DNA from: Sorex araneus
Taxonomy: Eukaryota; Chordata; Mammalia; Eulipotyphla; Soricidae
DNA length: 64,000 nt
Assembly: GCF_027595985.1 (NCBI RefSeq)
Contig: NC_073303.1
Span: forward strand, 24,670,181 to 24,734,180
Direction: 5' to 3'
Position numbers and translations under genes: made by a program. Position 1 is the first letter of the stretch. Each line of letters begins with the position of its first letter. This document shows positions 46,601-56,790 of the stretch, piece after piece. The notes below the pieces were generated by a model. It did no database searches and was not told the DNA's origin. It saw only the letters and a program-made list of their open reading frames with translations.

Positions 46601-46775
46601 GGGGCTGGAGCGATAGCACAGTGGGTAGGACGTATGCCTTGCACGCGGCCAACCCGGGTTCAATTCCCAGCATCCCATATGGTCCCCTGAGCACCACCAG
46701 GAGTAATTCCTGAGTGCATGAGCCAGGAGTGACCCCTGAGCACAGCCGGGTGTGACCCCAAAACAAACAAACTAA
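46601..46775 (+). repeat. SOR-A SINE
   Basis: Near-consensus head and body with 'GGTGTGACCCCAAAAC' end. No clear TSD seen. Confidence 0.9.
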
Positions 46776-47149
46776 AAGTGATAGAATTTCAAAAAAGAAA
46801 AAAAAGACACTCAATTTTAGCACTTTAACCTTGGGAAAATTAAAAACGACTTTAAGAATTGTGAACAAAAATAAGAAGGCAGTGAAAATAGATGAGGACA
46901 GAGGCCAGCATTTTTTTTTAATAGTGGTAATGAGAAGACATGAACTCGCGTGAATGACAGCAAACAGCAGGATCTTCTAAAACTTCCACAATATAGAAAT
47001 CCATCAATGCCATGCAGGAAAGAGATCAATAGGAATCACTTCTACTCTCTTGTTTAAGGTCCTATTCCAGTAGTTCATCATTGCACAAGAATAAGAAATC
47101 CAAATCAGAACTAATTCAAATATCATGATGGTACAAGTCTTTTTAGGAC

Positions 47150-47300
47150 CAAGGAGATAGCTTAAAGTTTTATAGCGCATGTCTTACATGCAGAAGTACC
47201 AGGATTACTGTATTTCTGAGCACCCCTGAGTAACATCTAATTTAAGTAGCCCAAGCACGGCCAAACATGGTCTCAAATCCAAAAGGGGGAAAAAGACAAG
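47150..47300 (+). repeat. Old SOR-A-like SINE
   Basis: 'GGACCAAGGAGATAGCTTAAAG' and 'GAGCACCCCTGAGTAACATC'. Strongly diverged. Confidence 0.5.
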
Positions 47301-47555
47301 AATATATCCTTTTAGTAAATAGCATCTGCCTTCTGAAGAAATAAGTACTTTGATATTTGCATGTTTAAAAACTCAGAAAAACAGAAAACAGAGTTCATTC
47401 CTAGAATACTATTGTTTAAAGTGGGGAGGGAGGTGGAGTTGGGTACCCTACATGAGGAGCTAAAATATTAGTGGATAAAAAGTAAATGAAAACTCATAAC
47501 ACATGAAGAGGAAAGCAGTAGAAACTGTTTCTGGGTTTCACTCCCATAGATTTTA

Positions 47556-47558
47556 TTT

Positions 47559-47589
<31 letters not shown>

Positions 47590-47756
47590 TTTTGCTTTTT
47601 GGGTCACACCTGGCAATGCACAGGGGTTACTCCTGGTTCTGCACTCAGGAATTACTCCCGGCAGTGCTCAGGGGACCATATGGGATGCTGGGAATCGAAC
47701 CCGGGTCAGTCACGTGCAAGGCAAACACCCTACCCGCTGTGCTATCGCTCCAGCCC
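47556..47756 (-). repeat. SOR-A SINE with (TAAA)n tail
   Basis: TSDs CACTCCCATAGATTTTA lie at 47539-47555 and 47757-47773 (17 nt, identical). The tail is a (TTTA)n run on the + strand. Confidence 0.95.
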
Positions 47757-47774
47757 CACTCCCATAGATTTTAA

Positions 47775-48060
47775 TTCACTCTGAAAGCATAACCAGAGGG
47801 ACAGATACAGAATGATCTCTCTCATGTGTGGAATATAAAGAAGCATAGTAAAGGATTAATCAATGGCCAAAGGCAATAGAACACGAGAACTTCTCTATAG
47901 AACTAAGACTTACCACTTGGGGGGTGGGGGAACAGATAGAGAAAACTGAAGTAATAGAAGAAAGAGGATACTCTGGTTGAGGGTTGGTATTAGAACCCTA
48001 CTATTAATAGCATTGTAATCAGGATCTCTCAAATGAAATTATTTTTTAAAAACCGGGGGG
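47775..48060 (+). repeat. L1 3' end
   Basis: 'ACAGAATGATCTCTCTCATGTGTGG', then 'GGCAATAGAACACGAGAAC' and 3'UTR blocks shared with 3380-3520. Confidence 0.7.
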
Positions 48061-48167
48061 AAAAGTGAGAAGTATTTTCTCCCTTTCCCATTCTTACTTC
48101 CTTAAACACTTAAAGGCTTCCTTAAGACCGAAGGTATTTTACATAAGTATGAAGCACTTGTCAAATC

Positions 48168-48217
48168 CTGTTGCTCATCGATTTGCTCTAGCGGACACCC
48201 ATAATGTCTCCATTGTA
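48168..48217 (-). repeat. SOR-B internal fragment
   Basis: 'CCTGTTGCTCATCGATTTGC' to 'TAATGTCTCCATTGTA' is SOR-B in reverse. Tail and head are missing. Confidence 0.7.
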
Positions 48218-48494
48218 TAAAAGGAGCTATAAGCGGAAAGAAAGACAACTCCTTTCTACAATTTGCCTAAAATCCCATTATATATTGAAATCCCTCACAG
48301 ACAGTAAAGGATTTTCTGTTTCTACTGAATGACATACTTCAGTCAATTTTTTCAAGTGTTCTGATTCACACCAGGTCAACTGAACCCAATAAAAGAGAAA
48401 GCCCACACATTTAATAAGTTCTCTTTTAAGGGACATCAAATTTGGGAAGCATTGACACATGCCATAGGTATTGGAATACAGGCGGGGGTCGGGG

Positions 48495-48658
48495 AGGGGG
48501 TTGAAAGAAGATCAATAACAAAGAGATTTTCTAGAAAGGGTTTTATGAAAAAGATGGGTACAAACTGGGAGAAAGATGGAATTAAGGAAACAGAATGATG
48601 ATGGTCAGTCCAAGCAAGAGAGACTATACACATACAGGTTGAAACATGAAGAGTGAGT
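48495..48658 (+). repeat. Local duplication, copy 1 (about 164 bp)
   Basis: Matches 49439-49602 with roughly ten visible differences. Both start in a G-run, pass 'GAAGATCAATAACAAAGAG' and end at 'GAAACATGAAGAGTGAGT'. Confidence 0.88.
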
Positions 48659-48879
48659 AGGGTTGAGTGTTTGGGTATATGCCAATAACTCCAGTCGCAA
48701 CTTAAAAATACCTGTCGCTCAGCTATGCTTGGTCCTACTAGGGAGGAGAGATGACTTCATTGGACTGAAAAATAAAGACTCTCAGGTAATGAAGATAACT
48801 GGAGAAAAACTAGGGTGGGAGACAGTATAAGCACAGCGTTTGGAATACACAGTCAGGAGTCAATACCTGGGTTCATATA

Positions 48880-49010
48880 CCAAACCTACCATCACCAGTC
48901 TATAACTTAGTATATGTCTCAGAATCTCTTCTCAGTTACCTAACAGGTAAAAATAGAATTCTCATTGCGTTGTTACATTAGATGACTATTAAGTAAAATG
49001 CTGATTTTGA
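48880..49010 (+). repeat. MIR SINE fragment
   Basis: 'CTTAGTATATGTCTCAGAATCTC' and 'CTAACAGGTAAAAATAGAATTCTC' fit the diverged MIR core. Confidence 0.45.
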
Positions 49011-49199
49011 CTATCTCATATATAAAAGTGTTTCCATCAAGGTTGAATGAATCCAATGTCAGACTGAAGGAGAAAACATAGTGACTCATTTATCTTTTGC
49101 AATGTTTCTGAGGAGTCATGAAATTGTAGCTCTATCTCCAAATTTTATAAAGTAACTTTATATACGCATATTTTTTTTACTTTTTGTTGATTTTAGTGT

Positions 49200-49380
49200 T
49201 TGTTTTATTTTTTATTTTTGGGTCACACCCGGCAATGTGCAGGGGTTACTCCAGGCTCATGCACTCAGGAATTACTCCTGGTGGCGCTCGGGAGACCATA
49301 TGAGATGCTGGGAATCGTACCCAGGTCAACCTTGTGCAAGGCAAAAATGCCCTACCTGCTATGCTATCGCTCCACCCCCT
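49200..49380 (-). repeat. SOR-A SINE
   Basis: Complete - strand copy from 'GGGGGTGGAGCGATAGCATAG' to 'CCGGGTGTGACCCAAAAATAAAA'. Confidence 0.9.
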
Positions 49381-49438
49381 CATTTTGGTTTTTAAATTGT
49401 GATTCAAAAATTTGCAATACTGTTGAAGTATTGTAGAG

Positions 49439-49602
49439 GGGGGGTTGGAAGAAGATCAATAACAAAGAGATTTTCTAGAAAGGGTTTTATGAAAAAGATG
49501 GGTACAAGCTGGGAGAAAGATGGAATCAAGCAAACAGACTGATTATAGTCAGTCTAAGCAAGAGAGACCATACACATACAGGTTGAAACATGAAGAGTGA
49601 GT
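49439..49602 (+). repeat. Local duplication, copy 2 (about 164 bp)
   Basis: Partner of 48495-48658, same orientation, offset about 944 bp. The SOR-A at 49200-49380 and a MIR fragment lie between the two copies. Confidence 0.88.
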
Positions 49603-49704
49603 TAATCATTAATTAATCATTAACATAATTCCAACACTACAAGAGTGTACCTATCTCCCTCCCCCAAGAATATATAGAATTTTTAAAACCTGGTAACTGA
49701 ACTG

Positions 49705-49865
49705 GAAAGAGAGGACAGGAGGTAAAGCACTTATCTTGCATGCAGCCAACCCCAATGTGATCATTAGCAACACGTATGGTTCCCTGAGCGTCACAAGGAG
49801 TGACCCCTAAGCCAAGAGTTAAGAGTAAACCCTTAGCACTGCTGGGTAGACCACTCCTCACCCCC
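49705..49865 (+). repeat. Old SOR-A-like SINE
   Basis: 'GGAAAGAGAGGACAGGAGGTAAAGCACTTATCTTGC', 'GTATGGTTCCCTGAGCG' and 'GAGTGACCCCTAAGCC'. Confidence 0.6.
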
Positions 49866-49869
49866 TAAA

Positions 49870-51435
49870 ACACTGTTACCAATCATAAAAGGTAAACATA
49901 GTCCTAGAATGGATATTTCATATTTCTAGGTAGTTTCCCTGAGGAAGTAGAAGGAACTATTCTTTAGTCTAAAATCAAAGATAGATATATCTTACATTAT
50001 TCTAGAACACCTGCCACCAAAAATTTTCTGTGGAGGACCATATAACACATCTTTTTCTCTCTTTTTTTCTCTTTTTACTATGCAGTCTCTACTATTTTTG
50101 TTATCACTAATCGAGTCTTCCATTGCAACTCAAAGCACTACCAAAATTGGATGCATCTCTGTTCCAATAAAGCTATTTACAGAAATTGAAATTTCATATA
50201 TTATCACATCTCATTAAATATTTTTCTTCTATCAATTCCCTCCCCCACCCCCGCCTCAAATCATTAAGAGCTAAAAGATATTCTTAGCTAAGAAACAGGT
50301 GATGACCCACTAACTATAGTTTTGGGGCCAAGAGCCAGAATTATCAATATGCCTTGAGCTAGTTCTGAAATGGTGCATCCAAGTTCTATTTCTAATAGAT
50401 GTAAACCCCACTGGTTCCCTCAAGCACAAGTTTTTGTTTTGGGTTTCTTTTTGGACACTTCTGGGCTTTGGGCAAAGTCTTCATAGTACTTTATTTGTTA
50501 ATTTATCCAATATTTGAACACATATAAGACATTAACTTATATAGAGAAGAACAAGATATAGCCCCTCTCTCTGGAGCTGTTCTCTGAGAGAAATAGACAA
50601 AACAAAGCATTTTATACCATACAGAAAAAAAAAAAACTAATAATGGGTCTGTGTCTAAATACAATGATTCATTGTCATGGGAGGGAGAAATTAGTTCTGA
50701 AAGGGCAAGGTGGGAAGCATGAGGGTTGTGTACAAGGATGCACAACAGAGTTGGTATTGAGTCTTGATTTGAAAGCCAGAGTGAAAAGCCAGCATCCTCC
50801 ACAGAGGGTCCCATCCATGCTAAGTCAGGAAGATAGAGAGTCTGGGATAGGTGAGTCTCCTACAGCAGGTAATGTGGATTTGGGGGATGGTGGGAAATGC
50901 AACCTTACTTTAGAAATTTCATAGGTCATGGAAAATAAATGAGGACAGGAAGCTATTTCAGGCAGGGAAACTAATAAGAATGACTCAAATAGATGTGACA
51001 AGGGCTGCAGAGTGATAAACTAACACATTAATCTTTGATATGATTCGATCTGTGTATTGTAGTATTCTTCCAATGCCAGAAGCACAATTCAGAGCGTTCT
51101 CTCTTCTCTGAGGGACAGCACCTGGTGATTTTTGAGGGTATTTCTTGTGCATATATTTCTACCTTGCCCATACTCTTAGAAAGTAATCACATGGTGTATT
51201 CCAGGTTGTGGATTGATGAACCTTTCTCTAACAATCCTGATTTTTCACTGTACTTGTGTCAGTGCTCAGGGGCAACTGGAAAATCATTGTAATAGAAAAA
51301 TGCTACTTGATACCACTATAAAATAATATATAATAAATAGTCATATTAATGGTGATTAATATGACTAATATTAAATGGTACAAGCAGCTACCATTTAAGT
51401 TTTTATTACTTGCCAAGTACTATCATTAACATGTA
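49870..51435. other. Non-coding stretch
   Basis: No SOR copy. AT-rich. No RNA gene or exon recognised. Confidence 0.35.
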
Positions 51436-51439
51436 TCTG

Positions 51440-51530
51440 TATTTTCTAACTTAATCTTCATGATAACCTTAGCAGTAGCTATTATTATTTTCTTTATTTA
51501 TACTTCAGAATACTTAACTAAAAACTTAAG
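51440..51530 (-). repeat. Possible MIR fragment
   Basis: 'TAACTTAATCTTCATGATAACCTTAGCAGTAG' is typical of the reversed 5' side of MIR. Weak. Confidence 0.35.
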
Positions 51531-51560
51531 AAATCTATTGAGATTCTAACAGACTCAAAC

Positions 51561-51625
51561 AGGGCCGAGATAAACCTCAGTGGTTGAGCACCTGCCTTCC
51601 ATACGTGAGGCCTTGGTACCAGAGA
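51561..51625 (+). repeat. tRNA-derived (ID-like) SINE fragment
   Basis: 'CAGGGCCGAGATAAACCTCAGTGGTTGAGCACCTGCC' followed by 'GAGGCCTTGGTACCAG'. Same type as 28975-29042. Confidence 0.5.
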
Positions 51626-52049
51626 GACAGAGGGAGAGAGAGATTCTATAAATCTTATTGATTCAAATAATTTTCAACTTCAGGTAGATTTAAAGTATCT
51701 TCATGTACAGAACAGAAAGAGGAAAGCAAAGAGGTTATCCTGGTGTGAACTGAGTTTTCTAGCTAGTGAATGAAATCACATAAACACTAGCATAATTTGG
51801 GGAACATGGAAGAATTAAAAGGCGGTGGGATAGTGTTGACCTACTCAGTGGTACTCATCACACAACACAGCAGCAAAGGGGGTGTTACTGAGACCTCCTG
51901 AGCTACGAGATTTCTCTACAAAAGGAAGACCCTTCACTTACCTAGACTGACACCAAAATCAATTTCCTATCAATTAATAACTCTCCTAAGGTCTGTGGGA
52001 CTGTTAGGAATATTCTGAAAGTACACTATGCTGCCTGCTTAATTTGTGT

Positions 52050-52605
52050 CTAGAAAGACCTTGTGACCAAACATGATAACCTTTCAGTGTCTGTATTGCA
52101 AACCACAATGCCCAAAAGTACAGAGAGAGTATGGGGGAAATTGTCTGCCATGGAGGAAGGGGGAGGGTGGGAAAGGCAGGTTGTACTGGGGAGATTGTCA
52201 GTAGGGAATGAGCACTGGTGGAAGGATGGGTGTTTGATCATTGTATGATTGAAATTCAAACATGAACGCTTGTAGCTGAATGTCACGGTGCTTCAATGCA
52301 CTGCACTGTAGCACTGTCGTCCCGTTGTTCATCTATTTGTGCAAGCGGGCACCAGTAACGTCTCCATTGTGAGACTTGTTGTTACTGTTTTTGGCATATC
52401 AAATACGCCAGGGATAGCTTGCCCATCTCTGGCTGGAGCGATAGCACAGTGGGTAGGGTGTTTGCCTTGCACACGGCCAACCCAGGTTCAATTCCTCCAT
52501 CCCTCTCGGAGAGCCCGGCAAGCTACAGAGAGTATCCCGCCTGCATGGCAGAGCCCGGTGATTAAATAAAATAAAAAAATAAAAATAAATAAAAAGAGAG
52601 AGAGA
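52050..52605 (+). repeat. L1 3' end interrupted by a rearranged SINE
   Basis: 'GTGACCAAACATGATAACC', 'CTGTATTGCAAACCACAATGCCCAAAAG', 'GAGCACTGGTGGAAGGATGGGTG' match the L1 copy at 59094-59300. The L1 tail ('GGTGATTAAATAAAATAAAA') resumes after the SINE at about 52559. Confidence 0.75.
52301..52558 (-). repeat. SOR-B SINE with 5' inversion
   Basis: The left part (52301-52428) is the 3' half of SOR-B on the - strand: tail of ACAGTGCTACAGTGC units and body up to 'GGCAAGCTATCCCTGGCG'. The right part (52433-52558) is the 5' half on the + strand: full tRNA head and body up to 'GCATGGCAGAGCCCGG'. The two halves join up almost exactly at the same point of the SOR-B body (AGAGCC|TGGCAAGC). This is one element whose 5' half is inverted. 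Confidence 0.85.
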
Positions 52606-53940
52606 CCTTCTACAAGCACTTGGGGTCATTTTCACTCTAAGAGTAAATGAGGAAAAGCAAGGCCAAGTGGAGGCCTGAACAAGTGTCTTACCCTGGCTTT
52701 GACTATTTGTCTACATGGTCACATGTCAGGGAACCAGCGCCGTGAAGCGAAACAAATCTCTATCTGGAGAACACTCTGTAAATAGCCGCGTGCTATTTAT
52801 GCTTAGATCACAGAAGTAGTTTTAAACCTTTGGTACTTGGGGGCTGGGAGGAGGCAATGAAACTGATTCAGATACAACTCCATCAGAAAAATATCCAAGG
52901 CTGAATTCTTCTGTCCAAGTTGTGTAGACTGGTTGCACTACCCAGGGACAGAGATTGCCTGCATTCATCAAGTCTCAATTCTGAGATCCAGCGAGGAGGA
53001 ATTTTACTTCTCCTCACTTAATCCTTGAGAGGAGTTGCCAGTTCCGTCAGTTTCTGGTTCATCTCTCATACTCTCTCTCGTTTAAAACCATGACTGAGCC
53101 TAATGGTGTGTGCCACTGAAGACAGACTGGCCTTTTAAATCAGATTCATCAAACAGTGGCCACTGTTTTTTGTTCCTCTGGATAATAAGTGTTGATAGGT
53201 TAACGGGTCATCTTCAGAGAGAGAGAGAGAGGGGTCAGCAGCAAAAACTATGACCGCTCAAAGCTGGACCTAGTAGAGGGATGCTCCCACCCCAGTACTG
53301 CCCAGTGGACAGCGCTGATGTGCGGGATGTGCACTGACCAGGCCTGTTTCAGGCATTCACAGGAAAACCTATGTCCTAGCAAGGCTCGAGAAGGTCGCGG
53401 AATGTGGCTAACTCCCCACGCCATGAGGCCCCGGGAGAGCTCAGCCAGCGGAACCCTGGTGCCCGCGCATTGGAGTTCTCACTAAGGGCGAATTGTATTC
53501 TGGTTCCTGGCAGACTGACCTTGCAAGTACTTTGAACATTGAAAAGAAAAGGGGGAGGAGGGGGAAAAAAGAAAAAAAAAAAGCAAACAGCCACACAAAA
53601 AGGGGAGGGGTGGGGAAAGAGAAGGGAGAGAAAGAAAGCCATCAGCAGGGGCAGTTGGTAAAAAAAAAAAAGGGGGGGGTGCCTGGAGACAGAAAACCTT
53701 TTGTTCCCCCGAGTTCCTTTCATGACTGTGAGGTGAATGACTTTGAAATGAAATGGGTTTATGAAGGAGTTGCTAGGTCACAGGAAGCCCGAAGTCAGCT
53801 TACTGAATTAGACCTCTTTAAAATTTAGATTACTCCAAAAAAAAAAAATTACGATGAAATACTCCTAGAATAATATGTAGAGGGATGGTATTAAATTGAT
53901 GTCAAAAATTTTTAAGTGGATGACTCTTTCAAAGATTTCT
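52606..53940. other. Promoter-upstream interval free of mobile elements
   Basis: No SINE or L1 copy. It contains A/T-rich box-like motifs (CTGTAAATAGC and GCTATTTATGC near 52769-52802), a GC-richer part at 53375-53500 and purine runs at 53540-53680. It lies directly upstream of the CpG-rich promoter. No exon recognised. Confidence 0.4.
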
Positions 53941-54244
53941 CTCCTTTTCGGCTTAGTTTTGGTGGACGGAGTGAGCTTCTGAGCCGTTGATCGGCCCCGC
54001 TCCTTTGTTTTATTTCCCACCCCTTCTGATAACGTAAGAAATGATCACGTTACAAGTTCTTTGTCAGTTTCCGAAGGCCGGGAGTGGGCGGGGCAACCCT
54101 AGTACCTTGGCTCGCTAGCCAATAGCGGGGCGGTATGTAAATCGGCCCGTGAGCTGCGGCGATCAAAACAGCCTGCTCGGCGCGTCTGCGGCCGCTCGGG
54201 GACCCTGGACCCGCCGTTCTCACTCCGGGCTGGCGCAGTGCTCC
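53941..54244 (+). promoter_or_regulatory. NEDD9: CpG-rich, TATA-less promoter
   Basis: CpG density rises sharply compared with the rest of the window. GC boxes: GGGCGGGGC at 54086-54094 and GCGGGGCGG at 54125-54133. CCAAT box at 54119-54123 (AGCCAATAGC, NF-Y type). An octamer-like ATGTAAAT lies at 54135-54142. No TATA box at a suitable distance. Transcription probably starts around 54170-54230, to the right; the exact start cannot be read from sequence. Confidence 0.75.
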
Positions 54245-54286
54245 ATGGAGGGGCGGCCACGCCGGTGCTCACTGCAGTCCAACTAG
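54245..54286 (+). CDS. Upstream ORF in the 5'UTR, 13 codons
   Basis: ATG GAG GGG CGG .. AAC TAG, peptide MEGRPRRCSLQSN. It ends 35 nt before the main ATG and is in a different frame. The start context has T at -3 and G at +4, so initiation would be leaky. If the mapped transcript start lies upstream of 54245, this uORF would reduce or gate translation of the main frame. No evidence that the peptide itself acts. Confidence 0.45.
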   Translation: MEGRPRRCSLQSN

Positions 54287-54321
54287 TGCAGCAGAAGAGG
54301 CCAGTGACCGCTGCCGCCGAG

Positions 54322-54333
54322 ATGAAGTATAAG
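54322..54333 (+). CDS. NEDD9: NEDD9 (HEF1/CasL) exon 1 coding part, MKYK
   Basis: ATG AAG TAT AAG then GTAGGG. The start context is GCCGCCGAG-ATG with G at -3, and the donor is phase 0. NEDD9 is a Cas-family scaffold (N-terminal SH3, substrate region with many YxxP sites, serine-rich bundle, C-terminal FAT-like domain). It links FAK/Src kinases with CRK and DOCK signalling at focal adhesions and also acts at centrosomes and cilia. Its common isoform begins MKYK encoded by exon 1, with the SH3 starting in exon 2; relatives BCAR1 and EFS begin differently. Only four codons are visible, so the call rests on this signature plus the CpG promoter. Exon 2 is not in the window, and I found no exon for the alternative distal start. 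Confidence 0.75.
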
Positions 54334-54339
54334 GTAGGG
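54334..54339 (+). other. NEDD9: 5' splice donor of intron 1
   Basis: AAG|GTAGGG, a good match to the MAG|GTRAGT consensus except at +4. Confidence 0.75.
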
Positions 54340-54360
54340 GAGAGGTTTTCCTATCAGGTT

Positions 54361-54469
54361 TGCGCGCGCGCATTTGTGTGTGTGTGTGTGTGTGTGTGTG
54401 TTCTTCTGTAACATTGCTACAGAGCCAGTTTGTGTGTGTGTGAGTTCCTCTGTAACATTGCTACAGAGC

Positions 54470-54528
<59 letters not shown>

Positions 54529-54540
54529 CGTGCGTGTGTT
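54361..54540. repeat. Compound (GT)n with tandemly repeated 30-bp spacer
   Basis: (GT)n tracts at about 54374-54401, 54430-54443 and 54473-54524. They are separated by the spacer 'TCTGTAACATTGCTACAGAG' (two near-identical copies, at 54405 and 54448) and followed by a third, diverged copy ('GTTCACTGAAACATAGCTGCAGAG'). It begins 28 nt inside intron 1 with GCGCGCGCA, so there is a strong Z-DNA-forming potential close to the donor. Confidence 0.92.
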
Positions 54541-55854
54541 CACTGAAACATAGCTGCAGAGACCGTCTCTGCGCTCCAGAGGGTACCTTGATGCGTCTCA
54601 GTCACTGCGGCTGGCACCTAGTGACCAGCAGGCAGGCTCTGCGAGCTCACAGTCCCCTCCTGGGTCCTCCTCTCCGCTGTAATTTGGTGGTGGTGGTGGG
54701 GGGGGGGGTCGGTCTGTTCCCCGTGATCCCTGTAGACCGGCCGGTGTCTAACCTGAAACGGAGTCTGCGTTGGCTCTGACCCCGCGGCTCCCTGAGTCCT
54801 GGCCTCTTGGGTTCTGACCCACTTTCAGAGGGGGGCAGCAGGCTGCAGAGGCTCCCAGGCTCGTTCTGGGAAGCAGTCTGCCATATGTGCTTTTGCTGGA
54901 GACGCCAAGTCAAAGATACTATTATTATGCTGACACTGGAGACTTTTGACATCCTTAAAGGATGTTGGATGAAGAACAAATGGGGTTTTGCCACTTCTTG
55001 AAAATAACTTTTATTGGTGTTTGAAAGAATTAAGAGTCTAAAGGCTCCGAGGAGTTTACACTGTCCTGATACATCATTTTCCCATGCACCATGGCTGGTG
55101 TGTTTATTCTGGGCCAAAATATTATCACTTTGTTTAGCATATTCTTTATCATTTATGTTACCCCCATCTCACTAGGCAAATCAATTCCAAGGACACTGTA
55201 CAAAAGCAAATGATTGGGTGTGAATTCCCTTGGATGATAAGTAATTCTGTTTTTGAATAAATGGTGACTCCTGCTTTCAAACAAACGTGATGTTTTGGCA
55301 AGGTGGCAGTGCTCCGGGATTGTGAGTTACCTGTCTTTAAGATTATGTTAGCTGGATGCTACTTTTCTTTTAGAAATTATCTGGGCCATTCTTTAATGTG
55401 AAGCTATAAATACTCAGTTTTGGCTAACAGCCACTAGCTAGGCTGAGCAATAGATCTTACATCTTTTGTTCAAAGTCATAAATCTTGGTCAAAAGTTCCA
55501 AATCTTCTGTCGAAAGTCTTGGTTGTAATGCATGAGTTATACTTCTCCTTGAAAAAGTTACAACTGTTTGAAGACACAGATACCAGGTATCACTGTATTG
55601 TAAACTTTTCAGATTACTCCTCAATAATAAAGACTAGAAGAAAAGATAACCTTGAAGATTCTTATTATTATGTATAGGATGTAACCAAAAACAAATCCTT
55701 CTAATAGAAAAACTCTTTCTTGCAGAGGTTTGCCCTGTTTTTCCAGTTCCCTTATTTAGAACAGTAATAAGACATAATATTACATAATATTACTTAGCCT
55801 GCAGTGATTGTTTTTGCCCCACCTCTTCTCATTGCTTAATACCTTTCTTTTCTT
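54541..55854 (+). other. NEDD9 intron 1, proximal part
   Basis: No mobile elements until 55869. A G-run (54687-54709) follows GGT repeats. Otherwise unremarkable; the first intron of a CpG promoter often holds enhancers, but none can be named here. Confidence 0.45.
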
Positions 55855-55868
55855 AAAAACTGATTGGA

Positions 55869-56050
55869 GGGGCTGGAGCGATAGCACAGTGGGTAGGGTG
55901 TTTGCCTTGCACTCGGCCGACCCGGGTTTGATTCCCAGCATCCCATATGGTCTCCCAAGCAGGAATTACTCCAGGAGTAATTCCTGAGTGCAGAGCCAGG
56001 AGTAACCCCTGAGCATCACCGGATGTGACCCAAAAAGCCAAAAAGAAAAA
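55869..56050 (+). repeat. SOR-A SINE
   Basis: TSDs AAAAACTGATTGGA (55855-55868) and AAAAACTGTTTGGA (56051-56064). A short internal duplication of the 'AGGAGTAATTCC' block is present. Confidence 0.92.
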
Positions 56051-56639
56051 AAAAACTGTTTGGAAATGGGGGAGTATTTTATGCACTTATTATTGGAAAG
56101 TATAAATGGCCAGAATTAACATTGAGTGCTGTAATCTAGAAAAATCTGAAGCAGTGATTTCCAAAGTAGGAGATTCTGGCTCCCAAGAGTGCAGACTTGT
56201 AACAGGGAGGTGGTTGTCACCTCTCCTGCACTTGGAGAACACTTTCTCTTTATTTCCAGAAGTTTGCTGAGTGCTTCTCCCCCCCCACCCCAAAGGGAGG
56301 CAGTAAGCCAACTGAGGTTAGGAACCTCTGGTAAACTCACTTTTATTCAGTGACCTCATCAAATTTAGCCTTACTTAAATGGAAAAAAAAGCATCATGGC
56401 TACTGGCAATGTAAATATTGACTGGCATTCATGGAGAAAAACTGCCCTTTTACTGGATCTCATCAGTGTTGAATTCTGTGCTAACTGATATACCAGCATG
56501 ACTTTTATTAGCTTATTGACACCACCATCAGCAAAAACTATTAACTCCTGCTATGGAATAAATGACAGTCTGTATCTTACAGTGAATATATTGTTCAATC
56601 TACTTGAACACTTACTGTAACAATACAGGATTGACGTTT

Positions 56640-56790
56640 TTAAGTCTCCCCAAACTGTGAGGTGGTTGTTATTTCAAATGTGGAAATTATAGAGCAAAGA
56701 CACTAAGCAATTTATACAAAGCCAAAGAGATTTTAAAAACAGTAGGGTTGGAATTTCTACTAAGAATGGCTCCAGAATTTGTGACTTAAG
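56640..56790 (-). repeat. MIR SINE, diverged
   Basis: 'CTGTGAGGTGGTTGTTATTTC' and 'AAATTATAGAGCAAAGACACTAAGCAA' follow the reversed MIR pattern. Confidence 0.45.

Larger units (their letters stand above)
54170..54333 (+). other. NEDD9: First exon (5'UTR plus first four codons); left edge approximate
   Basis: GC-rich leader running to the ATG at 54322 and ending at the donor after 54333. The left border is an estimate from the promoter elements. Confidence 0.65.
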
